A stretch of 64,000 nucleotides of DNA from Canna indica (taxonomy: Eukaryota; Streptophyta; Magnoliopsida; Zingiberales; Cannaceae), in assembly GCA_034359265.1 (NCBI GenBank), contig CP136898.1:57649501-57713500 (forward strand), written 5' to 3'. Below the pieces are notes generated by a model. It saw only the letters and a program-made list of their open reading frames with translations, was not told the DNA's origin and made no database searches. A program made the position numbers and the translations under genes. This document shows, piece after piece, positions 33,745 to 47,364 of this stretch (the stretch's first letter is position 1; every line of letters starts with the position of its first letter).

Positions 33745-35476
33745 TAAGTTCACAACTTTGGGAACCAAGTTTCAAACTTTCGAAAATAAGTTTTAAACTT
33801 TTCGAACCAAGTTACCAACATTCGAAACCAAGTCCCCAACCTTGGGAACCAAGTTCCTAACTTTGGTAATCAAGTTCGCAACTTTAAGAACCAAGTCCCA
33901 TCTTTCGAAACCAAGTTCCCAAGTTTCAAAACAAAGTTCCCAAGTTTCAAAACCAAGTTCCCAACATTCGGAACCAAGTCCCCAACTTTCGGAACCACCT
34001 TCTCATCTTTTGGAATGAATTTCCCAACTTTCGGAACTAAATTCTCAATATTCTGAACCAAGTTCCGAACTTACATAACCAAGTTCCCAACATTCTGAAA
34101 TAAGTTCCCAACTTTACGACCTAAGTTCCCAACATTCGGAACCAAGTTCCCAACTTCCGAATCCAAGTTCCTATCTTTCGAAACGATGTTTCCAACTTTC
34201 CGAACCAAGTTCCCTACTTTCTGAATCAATTTCCAAACTTTCTGAACCAATTTCCCAACTTTAGAACCAACTTCCCAACTTTCGAAACCAAGTTCTAAAC
34301 TTTAGAACCAAGTTCCCAAGTTTCGGAACCATGTTAGCAACATTCAAAACCAAGTTCCCAACTTTTCGAACCAAGTTCTGATTTTTAGAACCAAGTTCCC
34401 AACTTTCGGAACCAAGTACCTAACTTTAGGAAACATGTTCCCAACTTTGGGAACCAAGCTCCCAACTTTTGAAACCAAGTTCCCGACTTTCCGAACCAAG
34501 TTCCAAATTTTTAGAACCAACTTCCCAACTTTCAAAACCAAGTCCCCAACATTCAAAACTAAGTTCTGAACTTTTTGAACCAAGTTCCCAACATTCTGAA
34601 CCAAGTTTCGAACCTTCCGAACGAAGTTCCCATCTTTCTAAACCAAGTTCCTAACTTTCCGGACCAAGTTCCCATCTTTCCGAACCAAGTTCCCAACTTT
34701 CATAACCAACTTCCCATCTTTTTGAACCAAGTTTCAATCTTTTAGAAATAAGTTCCCTACTTTCGGAACCAGGTTCCCGACTTTCTGAACCAAGTTCCTA
34801 ACTTTCGGAAGTAAGTTCCCATCTTTCTGAACCAATTTCTAAAATTTCGAAACCAAGTTACGAACATTCCGAACCAAGTTCCTAATATTCGAAACCAAGT
34901 TCCTAAATTTCCGAACCAAGTTCCAAACTTTCTAAACCAAGTTCCCAACTTTCAAAACCAAGTTCCCAACTTTACGAACCAAGTACCGAATTTTTCGAAC
35001 CAAGTTCCCATCTATCGGAACCTAGTTCCCAACTTTGGGAACCAAGTTTCAAACTTTCAAAACCAAGTTCCAAACTTTTTGAACCAAGTTCCCATGTTTC
35101 GGAACCAAGTCCCCAACTTTTAGAACCAAGTTCCCAACTTTGGTAATCAAGTTCCCAACTTTAAGAACCAAGTTCCCAACATTCAGAACCAAATTCCCAA
35201 CTTTCGAAACTAAGTTTCCAACTTTCAGAACCATGTTCCCAACTTTCGGAACCAAGTTCCCAACTTTCTGAACCACGTCCCCAACTTTCCGAACTAAGTT
35301 TCTTGTTGGCATAAGGTTTTCTACCTTGGTCTTAATCTCTGTTGGGAACCAACTTTCGGAACCACCTTCTTATCTTTCGGAACGAATTTCCCAACTTTCG
35401 GAACCAAATTCTCAACTTTCTTAACCAAGTTCCCAACTTTCTGAACCACGTCCCCAACTTTCCGAACCAAGTTCCT
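33002..35476 (+). repeat. Higher-order unit 2 (2475 bp)
   Basis: Differs from neighbours by GATAATAAC near 33047 (shared with unit 3), a single TTCTGAAC monomer near 34563, and AAGTATTTTTTGG near 33422. Confidence 0.93.
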
Positions 35477-36219
35477 TGTTGGCCTAAGGTTTTCTACCTT
35501 GGTCTTAATCTTTGTTTTGATAATAACAAACATGGAACTAATGTTTAATTGAAAAATCTTTCAGGTTCCAAGTCGGTCAGTGCACGTCGTCCTCAATCGG
35601 AGAAATTAGAGAAATCAGAGAAATCAGAGAAATCGGACAGGACGCTCATCGGCGCTCGAGATTCTTCGAGAATTTAGAGTTTACGTTTAGGATGTCTAGA
35701 ATGTAATGTAATCCTCTTTATGATGCAATGAACCCAAAAACCAAAACCGAATCCCAAAACAAGGAAACCTGGAAACCGTTCTGAAATTCACTAAGCCTAG
35801 GGAGCTCCTTGGAGGGCTATATGACCTAGACATTTTCTTGACACAAAAAATGACGGTAATTATTCCTTGGGTAGAAATAAGATAACGAGGTATTTTTAAG
35901 GATTTTTTGGAAGCCTTTAGCCTACCCATATTTGAACCGGGAGATTAGGAAATTTTCGTTCTAAAAATTTCTACTAGACCCCAAAAACTAGATTTTGATT
36001 CTTAAGGATTTTGATTTTTTAGATATTTTTATATAATCCAAATGGGGGGTAATCCTTATATAACATTTATGTACCTGTCAGTCGACCGAGTAGGGTTGAA
36101 AATTGGCAGCAGCTAATTCGGTCAACCGGTCAGTCAACCGAATTGTGCCAAGAAGTAGCAATTTGCTTTCATTCGATCAACCGATCAACCGACGATTGAC
36201 CGATCGACCGACCATCGAC
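35477..36219 (+). mobile_element. Copia-type LTR 5' fragment, unit 3
   Basis: 743 bp, same limits as in unit 1, TATA-like box at 36057. Confidence 0.92.
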
Positions 36220-37972
36220 TAAGTTCACAACTTTGGGAACCAAGTTTCAAACTTTCGAAAATAAGTTCTAAACTTTTCGAACCAAGTTACCAACATTCGA
36301 AACCAAATCCCCAACCTTGGGAACCAAGTTCCTAACTTTGGTAATCAAGTTTGCAACTTTAAGAACCAAGTCCCATCTTTCGAAACCAAGTTCCCAAGTT
36401 TCAAAACAAAGTTCCCAAGTTTCAAAACCAAGTTCCCAACATTCGGAACCAAGTCCCCAACTTTCGGAACCACCTTCTCATCTTTTGGAATGAATTTCCC
36501 AACTTTCGGAACTAAATTCTCAATATTCTGAACCAAGTTCCGAACTTACATAACCAAGTTCCCAACATTCTGAAATAAGTTCCCAACTTTACGACCTAAG
36601 TTCCCAACATTCGGAACCAAGTTCCCAACTTCCGAATCCAAGTTCCTATCTTTCGAAACGATGTTTCCAACTTTCCGAACCAAGTTCCCTACTTTCTGAA
36701 TCAATTTCCAAACTTTCTGAACCAATTTCCCAACTTTAGAACCAACTTCCCAACTTTCGAAACCAAGTTCTAAACTTTAGAACCAAGTTCCCAAGTTTCG
36801 GAACCATGTTAGCAACATTCAAAACCAAGTTCCCAACTTTTCGAACCAAGTTCTGATTTTTAGAACCAAGTTCCCAACTTTCGGAACCAAGTACCTAACT
36901 TTAGGAAACATGTTCCCAACTTTGGGAACCAAGCTCCCAACTTTTGAAACCAAGTTCCCGACTTTCCGAACCAAGTTCCAAATTTTTAGAACCAACTTCC
37001 CAACTTTCAAAACCAAGTCCCCAACATTCAAAACTAAGTTCTGAACTTTTCGAACCAAGTTCCCAACATTCTGAACCAAGTTTTGAACCTTCCGAACGAA
37101 GTTCCCATCTTTCTAAACCAAGTTCCTAACTTTCCGGACCAAGTTCCCATCTTTCCGAACCAAGTTCCCAACTTTCATAACCAACTTCCCATCTTTTTGA
37201 ACCAAGTTTCAATCTTTTAGAAATAAGTTCCCTACTTTCGGAACCAGGTTCCCGACTTTCTGAACCAAGTTCCTAACTTTCGGAAGTAAGCTCCCAACTT
37301 TCTGAACCAATTTCTAAAATTTCGAAACCAAGTTACGAACATTCCGAACCAAGTTCCTAATATTCGAAACCAAGTTCCTAAATTTCCGAACCAAGTTCCA
37401 AACTTTCTAAACCAAGTTCCCAACTTTCAAAACCATGTTCCCAACTTTACGAACCAAGTACCGAATTTTTCGAACCAAGTTCCCATCTATCGGAACCTAG
37501 TTCCCAACTTTGGGAACCAAGTTTCAAACTTTCAAAACCAAGTTCCAAACTTTTTGAACCAAGTTCCCATGTTTCGGAACCAAGTCCCCAACTTTTAGAA
37601 CCAAGTCCCCAACTTTTAGAACCAAGTTCCCAACTTTGGTAATCAAGTTCCCAACTTTAAGAACCAAGTTCCCAACATTCAGAACCAAATTCCCAACTTT
37701 CGAAACTAAGTTTCCAACTTTCAGAACCATGTTCCCAACTTTCGGAACCAAGTTCCCAACTTTCTGAACCACGTCCCCAACTTTCCGAACCAAGTTTCTT
37801 GTTGGCATAAGGTTTTCTACCTTGGTCTTAATCTCTGTTGGGAACCAACTTTCGGAACCACCTTCTTATCTTTCGGAACGAATTTCCCAACTTTCGGAAC
37901 CAAATTCTCAACTTTCTTAACCAAGTTCCCAACTTTCTGAACCACGTCCCCAACTTTCCGAACGAAGTTCCT
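35477..37972 (+). repeat. Higher-order unit 3 (2496 bp)
   Basis: Shares GATAATAAC with unit 2. One monomer was duplicated at about 37581-37622 (GTCCCCAACTTTTAGAACC twice), which accounts for the extra 21 bp relative to unit 2. Confidence 0.93.
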
Positions 37973-38715
37973 TGTTGGCCTAAGGTTTTCTACCTTGGTC
38001 TTAATCTTTATTTTGATGATAACAAACATGGAACTAATGTTTAATTGAAAAATCTTTTAGGTTCCAAGTCGGTCAGTGCACGTCGTCCTCAATCGGAGAA
38101 ATTAGAGAAATCAGAGAAATCAGAGAAATCGGACAGGACGCTCATCAGCGCTCGAGATTATTCGAGAATTTAGAGTTTACGTTTAGGATGTCTAGAATGT
38201 AATGTAATCCTCTTTATGATGCAATGAACCCAAAAACCAAAACCGAATCCCAAAACAAGGAAACCTGGAAACCGTTCTGAAATTCACTAAGCCTAGGGAG
38301 CTCCTTGGAGGGCTATATGACCTAGACATTTTCTTGACACAAAAAATGGCGGTAATTATTCCTTGGGTAGAAATAAGATAACGAGGTATTTTTAAGGATT
38401 TTTTGGAAGCCTTTAGCCTACCCATATTTGAACCGGGAGATTAGGAAATTTTCGTTCTAAAAATTTCTACTAGACCCCAAAAACTAGATTTTGATTCTTA
38501 AGGATTTTGATTTTTTAGATATTTTTATATAATCCAAATGGGGGGTAATCCTTATATAACATTTATGTACCTGTCAGTCGACCGAGTAGGGTTGAAAATT
38601 GGCAGCAGCTAATTCGGTCAACCGGTCAGTCAACCGAATTGTGCCAAGAAGTAGCAATTTGCTTTCATTCGATCAACCGATCAACCGACGATTGACCGAT
38701 CGACCGACCATCGAC
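37973..38715 (+). mobile_element. Copia-type LTR 5' fragment, unit 4
   Basis: 743 bp, same limits as in unit 1, TATA-like box at 38553. Confidence 0.92.
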
Positions 38716-40468
38716 TAAGTTCACAACTTTGGGAACCAAGTTTCAAACTTTCGAAAATAAGTTCTAAACTTTTCGAACCAAGTTACCAACATTCGAAACC
38801 AAGTCCCCAACCTTGGGAACCAAGTTCCTAACTTTGGTAATCAAGTTCGCAACTTTAAGAACCAAGTCCCATCTTTCGAAACCAAGTTCCCAAGTTTCAA
38901 AACAAAGTTCCCAAGTTTCAAAACCAAGTTCCCAACATTCGGAACCAAGTTCCCAACTTTCGGAACCACCTTCTCATCTTTTGGAATGAATTTCCCAACT
39001 TTTGGAACTAAATTCTAAATATTCTGAACCAAGTTCCGAACTTACATAACCAAGTTCCCAACATTCTGAAATAAGTTCCCAACTTTACGACCTAAGTTCC
39101 CAACATTCGGAACCAAGTTCCCAACTTCCGAATCCAAGTTCCTATCTTTCGAAACGATGTTTCCAACTTTCCGAACCAAGTTCCCTACTTTCTGAATCAA
39201 TTTCCAAACTTTCTGAACCAATTTCCCAACTTTAGAACCAACTTCCCAACTTTCGAAACCAAGTTCTAAACTTTAGAACCAAGTTCCCAAGTTTCGGAAC
39301 CATGTTAGCAACATTCAAAACCAAGTTCCCAACTTTTCGAACCAAGTTCTGATTTTTAGAACCAAGTTCCCAACTTTCGGAACCAAGTACCTAACTTTAG
39401 GAAACATGTTCCCAACTTTGGGAACCAAGCTCCCAACTTTTGAAACCAAGTTCCCGACTTTCCGAACCAAGTTCCAAATTTTTAGAACCAACTTCCCAAC
39501 TTTCAAAACCAAGTCCCCAACATTCAAAACTAAGTTCTGAACTTTTTGAACCAAGTTCTGAACTTTTCGAACCAAGTTCCCAACATTCTGAACCAAGTTT
39601 TGAACCTTCCGAACGAAGTTCCCATCTTTCTAAACCAAGTTCCTAACTTTCCGGACCAAGTTCCCATCTTTCCGAACCAAGTTCCCAACTTTCATAACCA
39701 ACTTCCCATCTTTTTGAACCAAGTTTCAATCTTTTAGAAATAAGTTCCCTACTTTCGGAACCAGGTTCCCGACTTTCTGAACCAAGTTCCTAACTTTCGG
39801 AAGTAAGTTCCCAACTTTCTGAACCAATTTCTAAAATTTCAAAACCAAGTTACGAACATTCCGAACCAAGTTCCTAATATTCGAAACCAAGTTCCTAAAT
39901 TTCCGAACCAAGTTCCAAACTATCTAAACCAAGTTCCCAACTTTCAAAACCATGTTCCCAACTTTACGAACCAAGTACCGAATTTTTCGAACCAAGTTCC
40001 CATCTATCGGAACCTAGTTCCCAACTTTGGGAACCAAGTTTCAAACTTTCAAAACCAAGTTCCAAACTTTTTGAACCAAGTTCCCATGTTTCGGAACCAA
40101 GTCCCCAACTTTTAGAACCAAGTTCCCAACTTTGGTAATCAAGTTCCCAACTTTAAGAACCAAGTTCCCAACATTCAGAACCAAATTCCCAACTTTCGAA
40201 ACTAAGTTTCCAACTTTCAGAACCATGTTCCCAACTTTCGGAACCAAGTTCCCAACTTTCTGAACCACGTCCCCAACTTTCCGAACCAAGTTTCTTGTTG
40301 GCATAAGGTTTTCTACCTTGGTCTTAATCTCTGTTGGGAACCAACTTTCGGAACCACCTTCTTATCTTTCGGAACGAATTTCCCAACTTTCGGAACCAAA
40401 TTCTCAACTTTCTTAACCAAGTTCCCAACTTTCTGAACCACGTCCCCAACTTTCCGAACCAAGTTCCT
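37973..40468 (+). repeat. Higher-order unit 4 (2496 bp)
   Basis: Has the double TTCTGAAC monomer at about 39535-39575, but not the duplicated monomer of unit 3. Private changes include ATCAGCGCTCGAGATTATTC near 38143. Confidence 0.93.
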
Positions 40469-41211
40469 TGTTGGCCTAAGATTTTCTACCTTGGTCTTAA
40501 TCTTTGTTTTGATGATAACAAACATGGAACTAATGTTTAATTGAAAAATCTTTTAGGTTCCAAGTCGGTCAGTGCACGTCGTCCTCAATCGGAGAAATTA
40601 GAGAAATCAGAGAAATCAGAGAAATCGGACAGGACGCTCATCGGCGCTCGAGATTCTTCGAGAATTTAGAGTTTACGTTTAGGATGTCTAGAATGTAATG
40701 TAATCCTCTTTATGATGCAATGAACCCAAAAACCAAAACCGAATCCCAAAACAAGGAAACCTGGAAACCGTTCTGAAATTCACTAAGCCTAGGGAGCTCC
40801 TTGGAGGGCTATATGACCTAGACATTTTCTTGACACAAAAAATGGCGGTAATTATTCCTTGGGTAGAAATAAGATAACGAGGTATTTTTAAGGATTTTTT
40901 GGAAGCCTTTAGCCTACCCATATTTGAACCGGGAGATTAGGAAATTTTCGTTCTAAAAATTTCTACTAGACCCCAAAAACTAGATTTTGATTCTTAAGGA
41001 TTTTGATTTTTTAGATATTTTTATATAATCCAAATGGGGGGTAATCCTTATATAACATTTATGTACCTGTCAGTCGACCGAGTAGGGTTGAAAATTGGCA
41101 GCAGCTAATTCGGTCAACCGGTCAGTCAACCGAATTGTGCCAAGAAGTAGCAATTTGCTTTCATTCGATCAACCGATCAACCGACGATTGACCGATCGAC
41201 CGACCATCGAC
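40469..41211 (+). mobile_element. Copia-type LTR 5' fragment, unit 5
   Basis: 743 bp, same limits as in unit 1, TATA-like box at 41049. Confidence 0.92.
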
Positions 41212-42943
41212 TAAGTTCACAACTTTGGGAACCAAGTTTCAAACTTTCGAAAATAAGTTCTAAACTTTTCGAACCAAGTTACCAACATTCGAAACCAAGT
41301 CCCCAACCTTGGGAACCAAGTTCCTAACTTTGGTAATCAAGTTCGCAACTTTAAGAACCAAGTCCCATCTTTCGAAACCAAGTTCCCAAGTTTCAAAACA
41401 AAGTTCCCAAGTTTCAAAACCAAGTTCCCAACATTCGGAACCAAGTCCCCAACTTTCGGAACCACCTTCTCATCTTTTGGAATGAATTTCCCAACTTTCG
41501 GAACTAAATTCTCAATATTCTGAACCAAGTTCCGAACTTACATAACCAAGTTCCCAACATTCTGAAATAAGTTCCCAACTTTACGACCTAAGTTCCCAAC
41601 ATTCGGAACCAAGTTCCCAACTTCCGAATCCAAGTTCCTATCTTTCGAAACGATGTTTCCAACTTTCCGAACCAAGTTCCCTACTTTCTGAATCAATTTC
41701 CAAACTTTCTGAACCAATTTCCCAACTTTAGAACCAACTTCCCAACTTTCGAAACCAAGTTCTAAACTTTAGAACCAAGTTCCCAAGTTTCGGAACCATG
41801 TTAGCAACATTCAAAACCAAGTTCCCAACTTTTCGAACCAAGTTCTGATTTTTAGAACCAAGTTCCCAACTTTCGGAACCAAGTACCTAACTTTAGGAAA
41901 CATGTTCCCAACTTTGGGAACCAAGCTCCCAACTTTTGAAACCAAGTTCCCGACTTTCCGAACCAAGTTCCAAATTTTTAGAACCAACTTCCCAACTTTC
42001 AAAACCAAGTCCCCAACATTCAAAACTAAGTTCTGAACTTTTTGAACCAAGTTCTGAACTTTTCGAACCAAGTTCCCAACATTCTGAACCAAGTTTCGAA
42101 CCTTCCGAACGAAGTTCCCATCTTTCTAAACCAAGTTCCTAACTTTCTGGACCAAGTTCCCATCTTTCCGAACCAAGTTCCCAACTTTCATAACCAACTT
42201 CCCATCTTTTTGAACCAAGTTTCAATCTTTTAGAAATAAGTTCCCTACTTTCGGAACCAGGTTCCCGACTTTCTGAACCAAGTTCCTAACTTTCGGAAGT
42301 AAGTTCCCAACTTTCTGAACCAATTTCTAAAATTTTGAAACCAAGTTACGAACATTCCGAACCAAGTTCCTAATATTCGAAACCAAGTTCCTAAATTTCC
42401 GAACCAAGTTCCAAACTTTCTAAACCAAGTTCCCAACTTTCAAAACCAAGTTCCCAACTTTACGAACCAAGTACCGAATTTTTCGAACCAAGTTCCCATC
42501 TATCGGAACCTAGTTCCCAACTTTGGGAACCAAGTTTCAAACTTTCAAAACCAAGTTTCAAACTTTTTGAACCAAGTTCCCATGTTTCGGAACCAAGTCC
42601 CCAACTTTTAGAACCAAGTTCCCAACTTTGGTAATCAAGTTCCCAACATTCAGAACCAAATTCCCAACTTTCGAAACTAAGTTTCCAACTTCCAGAACCA
42701 TGTTCCCAACTTTCGGAACCAAGTTCCCAACTTTCTGAACCACGTCCCCAACTTTCCGAACCAAGTTTCTTGTTGGCATAAGGTTTTCTACCTTGGTCTT
42801 AATCTCTGTTGGGAACCAACTTTCGGAACCACCTTCTTATCTTTCGGAACGAATTTCCCAACTTTCGGAACCAAATTCTCAACTTTCTTAACCAAGTTCC
42901 CAACTTTCTGAACCACGTCCCCAACTTTCCGAACCAAGTTCCT
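40469..42943 (+). repeat. Higher-order unit 5 (2475 bp)
   Basis: Has the double TTCTGAAC monomer near 42031-42071 but has lost one AACTTTAAGAACC monomer near 42640, so it returns to 2475 bp by an independent loss. Confidence 0.93.
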
Positions 42944-43686
42944 TGTTGGCCTAAGGTTTTCTACCTTGGTCTTAATCTTTGTTTTGATGATAACAAACAT
43001 GGAACTAATGTTTAATTGAAAAATCTTTTAGGTTCCAAGTCGGTCAGTGCACGTCGTCCTCAATCGGAGAAATTAGAGAAATCAGAGAAATCAGAGAAAT
43101 CGGACAGGACGCTCATCGGCGCTCGAGATTCTTCGAGAATTTAGAGTTTACGTTTAGGATGTCTAGAATGTAATGTAATCCTCTTTATGATGCAATGAAC
43201 CCAAAAACCAAAACCGAATCCCAAAACAAGGAAACCTGGAAACCGTTCTGAAATTCACTAAGCCTAGGGAGCTCCTTGGAGGGCTATATGACCTAGACAT
43301 TTTCTTGACACAAAAAATGGCGATAATTATTCCTTGGGTAGAAATAAGATAACGAGGTATTTTTAAGGATTTTTTGGAAGCCTTTAGCCTACCCATATTT
43401 GAACCGGGAGATTAGGAAATTTTCGTTCTAAAACTTTCTACTAGACCCCAAAAACTAGATTTTGATTCTTAAGGATTTTGATTTTTTAGATATTTTTATA
43501 TAATCCAAATGGGGGGTAATCCTTATATAACATTTATGTACCTGTCAGTCGACCGAGTAGGGTTGAAAATTGGCAGCAGCTAATTCGGTCAACCGGTCAG
43601 TCAACCGAATTGTGCCAAGAAGTAGCAATTTGCTTTCATTCGATCAACCGATCAACCGACGATTGACCGATCGACCGACCATCGAC
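42944..43686 (+). mobile_element. Copia-type LTR 5' fragment, unit 6
   Basis: 743 bp, same limits as in unit 1, TATA-like box at 43524. Confidence 0.92.
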
Positions 43687-45439
43687 TAAGTTCACAACTT
43701 TGGGAACCAAGTTTCAAACTTTCGAAAATAAGTTCTAAACTTTCCGAACCAAGTTACCAACATTCGAAACCAAGTCCCCAACCTTGGGAACCAAGTTCCT
43801 AACTTTGGTAATCAAGTTCGCAACTTTAAGAACCAAGTCCCATCTTTCGAAACCAAGTTCCCAAGTTTCAAAACAAAGTTCCCAAGTTTCAAAACCAAGT
43901 TCCCAACATTCGGAACCAAGTCCCCAACTTTCGGAACCACCTTCTCATCTTTTGGAATGAATTTCCCAACTTTCGGAACTAAATTCTCAATATTCTGAAC
44001 CAAGTTCCGAACTTACATAACCAAGTTCCCAACATTCTGAAATAAGTTCCCAACTTTACGACCTAAGTTCCCAACATTCGGAACCAAGTTCCCAACTTCC
44101 GAATCCAAGTTCCTATCTTTCGAAACGATGTTTCCAACTTTCCGAACCAAGTTCCCTACTTTCTGAATCAATTTCCAAACTTTCTGAACCAATTTCCCAA
44201 CTTTAGAACCAACTTCCCAACTTTCGAAACCAAGTTCTAAACTTTAGAACCAAGTTCCCAAGTTTCGGAACCATGTTAGCAACATTCAAAACCAAGTTCC
44301 CAACTTTTCGAACCAAGTTCTGATTTTTAGAACCAAGTTCCCAACTTTCGGAACCAAGTACCTAACTTTAGGAAACATGTTCCCAACTTTGGGAACCAAG
44401 CTCCCAACTTTTGAAACCAAGTTCCCGACTTTCCGAACCAAGTTCCAAATTTTTAGAACCAACTTCCCAACTTTCAAAACCAAGTCCCCAACATTCAAAA
44501 CTATGTTCTGAACTTTTTGAACCAAGTTCTGAACTTTTCGAACCAAGTTCCCAACATTCTGAACCAAGTTTCGAACCTTCCGAACGAAGTTCCCATCTTT
44601 CTAAACCAAGTTCCTAACTTTCCGGACCAAGTTCCCATCTTTCCGAACCAAGTTCCCAACTTTCATAACCAACTTCCCATCTTTTTGAACCAAGTTTCAA
44701 TCTTTTAGAAATAAGTTCCCTACTTTCGGAACCAGGTTCCCGACTTTCTGAACCAAGTTCCTAACTTTCGGAAGTAAGTTCCCAACTTTCTGAACCAATT
44801 TCTAAAATTTTGAAACCAAGTTACGAACATTCCGAACCAAGTTCCTAATATTCGAAACCAAGTTCCTAAATTTCCGAACCAAGTTCCAAACTTTCTAAAC
44901 CAAGTTCCCAACTTTCAAAACCAAGTTCCCAACTTTACGAACCAAGTACCGAATTTTTCGAACCAAGTTCCCATCTATCGGAACCTAGTTCCCAACTTTG
45001 GGAACCAAGTTTCAAACTTTCAAAACCAAGTTCCAAACTTTTTGAACCAAGTTCCCATGTTTCGGAACCAAGTCCCCAACTTTTAGAACCAAGTTCCCAA
45101 CTTTGGTAATCAAGTTCCCAACTTTAAGAACCAAGTTCCCAACATTCAGAACCAAATTCCCAACTTTCGAAACTAAGTTTCCAACTTTCAGAACCATGTT
45201 CCCAACTTTCGGAACCAAGTTCCCAACTTTCTGAACCACGTCCCCAACTTTTCGAACCAAGTTTCTTGTTGGCATAAGGTTTTCTACCTTGGTCTTAATC
45301 TCTGTTGGGAACCAACTTTCGGAACCACCTTCTTATCTTTCGGAACGAATTTCCCAACTTTCGGAACCAAATTCTCAACTTTCTTAACCAAGTTCCCAAC
45401 TTTCTGAACCACGTCCCCAACTTTCCGAACCAAGTTCCT
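42944..45439 (+). repeat. Higher-order unit 6 (2496 bp)
   Basis: Same monomer content as unit 4. Private changes include GGCGATAATTATTCC near 43319 and a TATGTTCTG variant near 44502. Confidence 0.93.
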
Positions 45440-46181
45440 TGTTGGCCTAAGGTTTTCTACCTTGGTCTTAATCTTTGTTTTGATGATAACAAACATGGAA
45501 CTAATGTTTAATTGAAAAATCTTTCAGGTTCCAAGTCGGTCAGTGCACGTCGTCCTCAATCGGAGAAATTAGAGAAATCAGAGAAATCAGAGAAATCGGA
45601 CAGGACGCTCATCGGCGCTCGAGATTCTTCGAGAATTTAGAGTTACGTTTAGGATGTCTAGAATGTAATGTAATCCTCTTTATGATGCAATGAACCCAAA
45701 AACCAAAACCGAATCCCAAAACAAGGAAACCTGGAAACCGTTCTGAAATTCACTAAGCCTAGGGAGCTCCTCGGAGGGCTATATGACCTAGACATTTTCT
45801 TGACACAAAAAATGGCGGTAATTATTCCTTGGGTAGAAATAAGATAACGAGGTATTTTTAAGGATTTTTTGGAAGCCTTTAGCCTACCCATATTTGAACC
45901 GGGAGATTAGGAAATTTTCGTTCTAAAAATTTCTACTAGACCCCAAAAACTAGATTTTGATTCTTAAGGATTTTGATTTTTTAGATATTTTTATATAATC
46001 CAAATGGGGGGTAATCCTTATATAACATTTATGTACCTGTCAGTCGACCGAGTAGGGTTGAAAATTGGCAGTAGCTAATTCGGTCAACCGGTCAGTCAAC
46101 CGAATTGTGCCAAGAAGTAGCAATTTGCTTTCATTCGATCAACCGATCAACCGACGATTGACCGATCGACCGACCATCGAC
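45440..46181 (+). mobile_element. Copia-type LTR 5' fragment, unit 7
   Basis: 742 bp; one base is missing in the GAGTTACG stretch (GAGTTTACG elsewhere). TATA-like box at 46019. The join to satellite reads ATCGACTGAGTTC where other units read ATCGACTAAGTTC. Confidence 0.92.
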
Positions 46182-47364
46182 TGAGTTCACAACTTTGGGA
46201 ACCAAGTTTCAAACTTTCGAAAATAAGTTCTAAACTTTTCGAACCAAGTTACCAACATTCGAAACCAAGTCCCCAACCTTGGGAACCAAGTTCCTAACTT
46301 TGGTAATCAAGTTCGCAACTTTAAGAACCAAGTCCCATCTTTCGAAACCAAGTTCCCAAGTTTCAAAACAAAGTTCCCAAGTTTCAAAACCAAGTTCCCA
46401 ACATTCGGAACCAAGTTCCCAACTTTCGGAACCACCTTCTCATCTTTTGGAATGAATTTCCCAACTTTCGGAACTAAATTCTCAATATTCGGAACCAAGT
46501 TCCGAACTTACATAACCAAGTTCCCAACATTCTGAAATAAGTTCCCAACTTTACGACCTAAGTTCCCAACATTCGGAACCAAGTTCCCAACTTCCGAATC
46601 CAAGTTCCTATCTTTCGAAACGATGTTTCCAACTTTCCGAACCAAGTTCCCTACTTTCTGAATCAATTTCCAAACTTTCTGAACCAATTTCCCAACTTTA
46701 GAACCAACTTCCCAACTTTCGAAACCAAGTTCTAAACTTTAGAACCAAGTTCCCAAGTTTCGGAACCATGTTAGCAACATTCAAAACCAAGTTCCCAACT
46801 TTTCGAACCAAGTTCTGATTTTTAGAACCAAGTTCCCAACTTTCGAAACCAAGTACCTAACTTTAGGAAACATGTTCTCAACTTTGGGAACCAAGCTCCC
46901 AACTTTTGAAACCAAGTTCCCGACTTTCCGAACCAAGTTCCAAATTTTTAGAACCAACTTCCCAACTTTCAAAACCAAGTTCCCAACATTCAAAACTAAG
47001 TTCTGAACTTTTTGAACCAAGTTCTGAACTTTTCGAACCAAGTTCCCAACATTCTGAACCAAGTTTCAAACCTTCCGAACTAAGTTCCCATCTTTCTAAA
47101 CCAAGTTCCTAACTTTCCGGACCAAGTTCCCATCTTTTCGAACCAAGTTCCCAACTTTCATAACCAACTTCCCATCTTTTTGAACCAAGTTTCAATCTTT
47201 TAGAAATAAGTTCCCTACTTTCGGAACCAGGTTCCCGACTTTCTGAACCAAGTTCCTAACTTTCGGAAGTAAGTTCCCAACTTTCTGAACCAATTTCTAA
47301 AATTTCGAAACCAAGTTACGAACATTCCGAACCAAGTTCCTAATATTCGAAACCAAGTTCCTAA

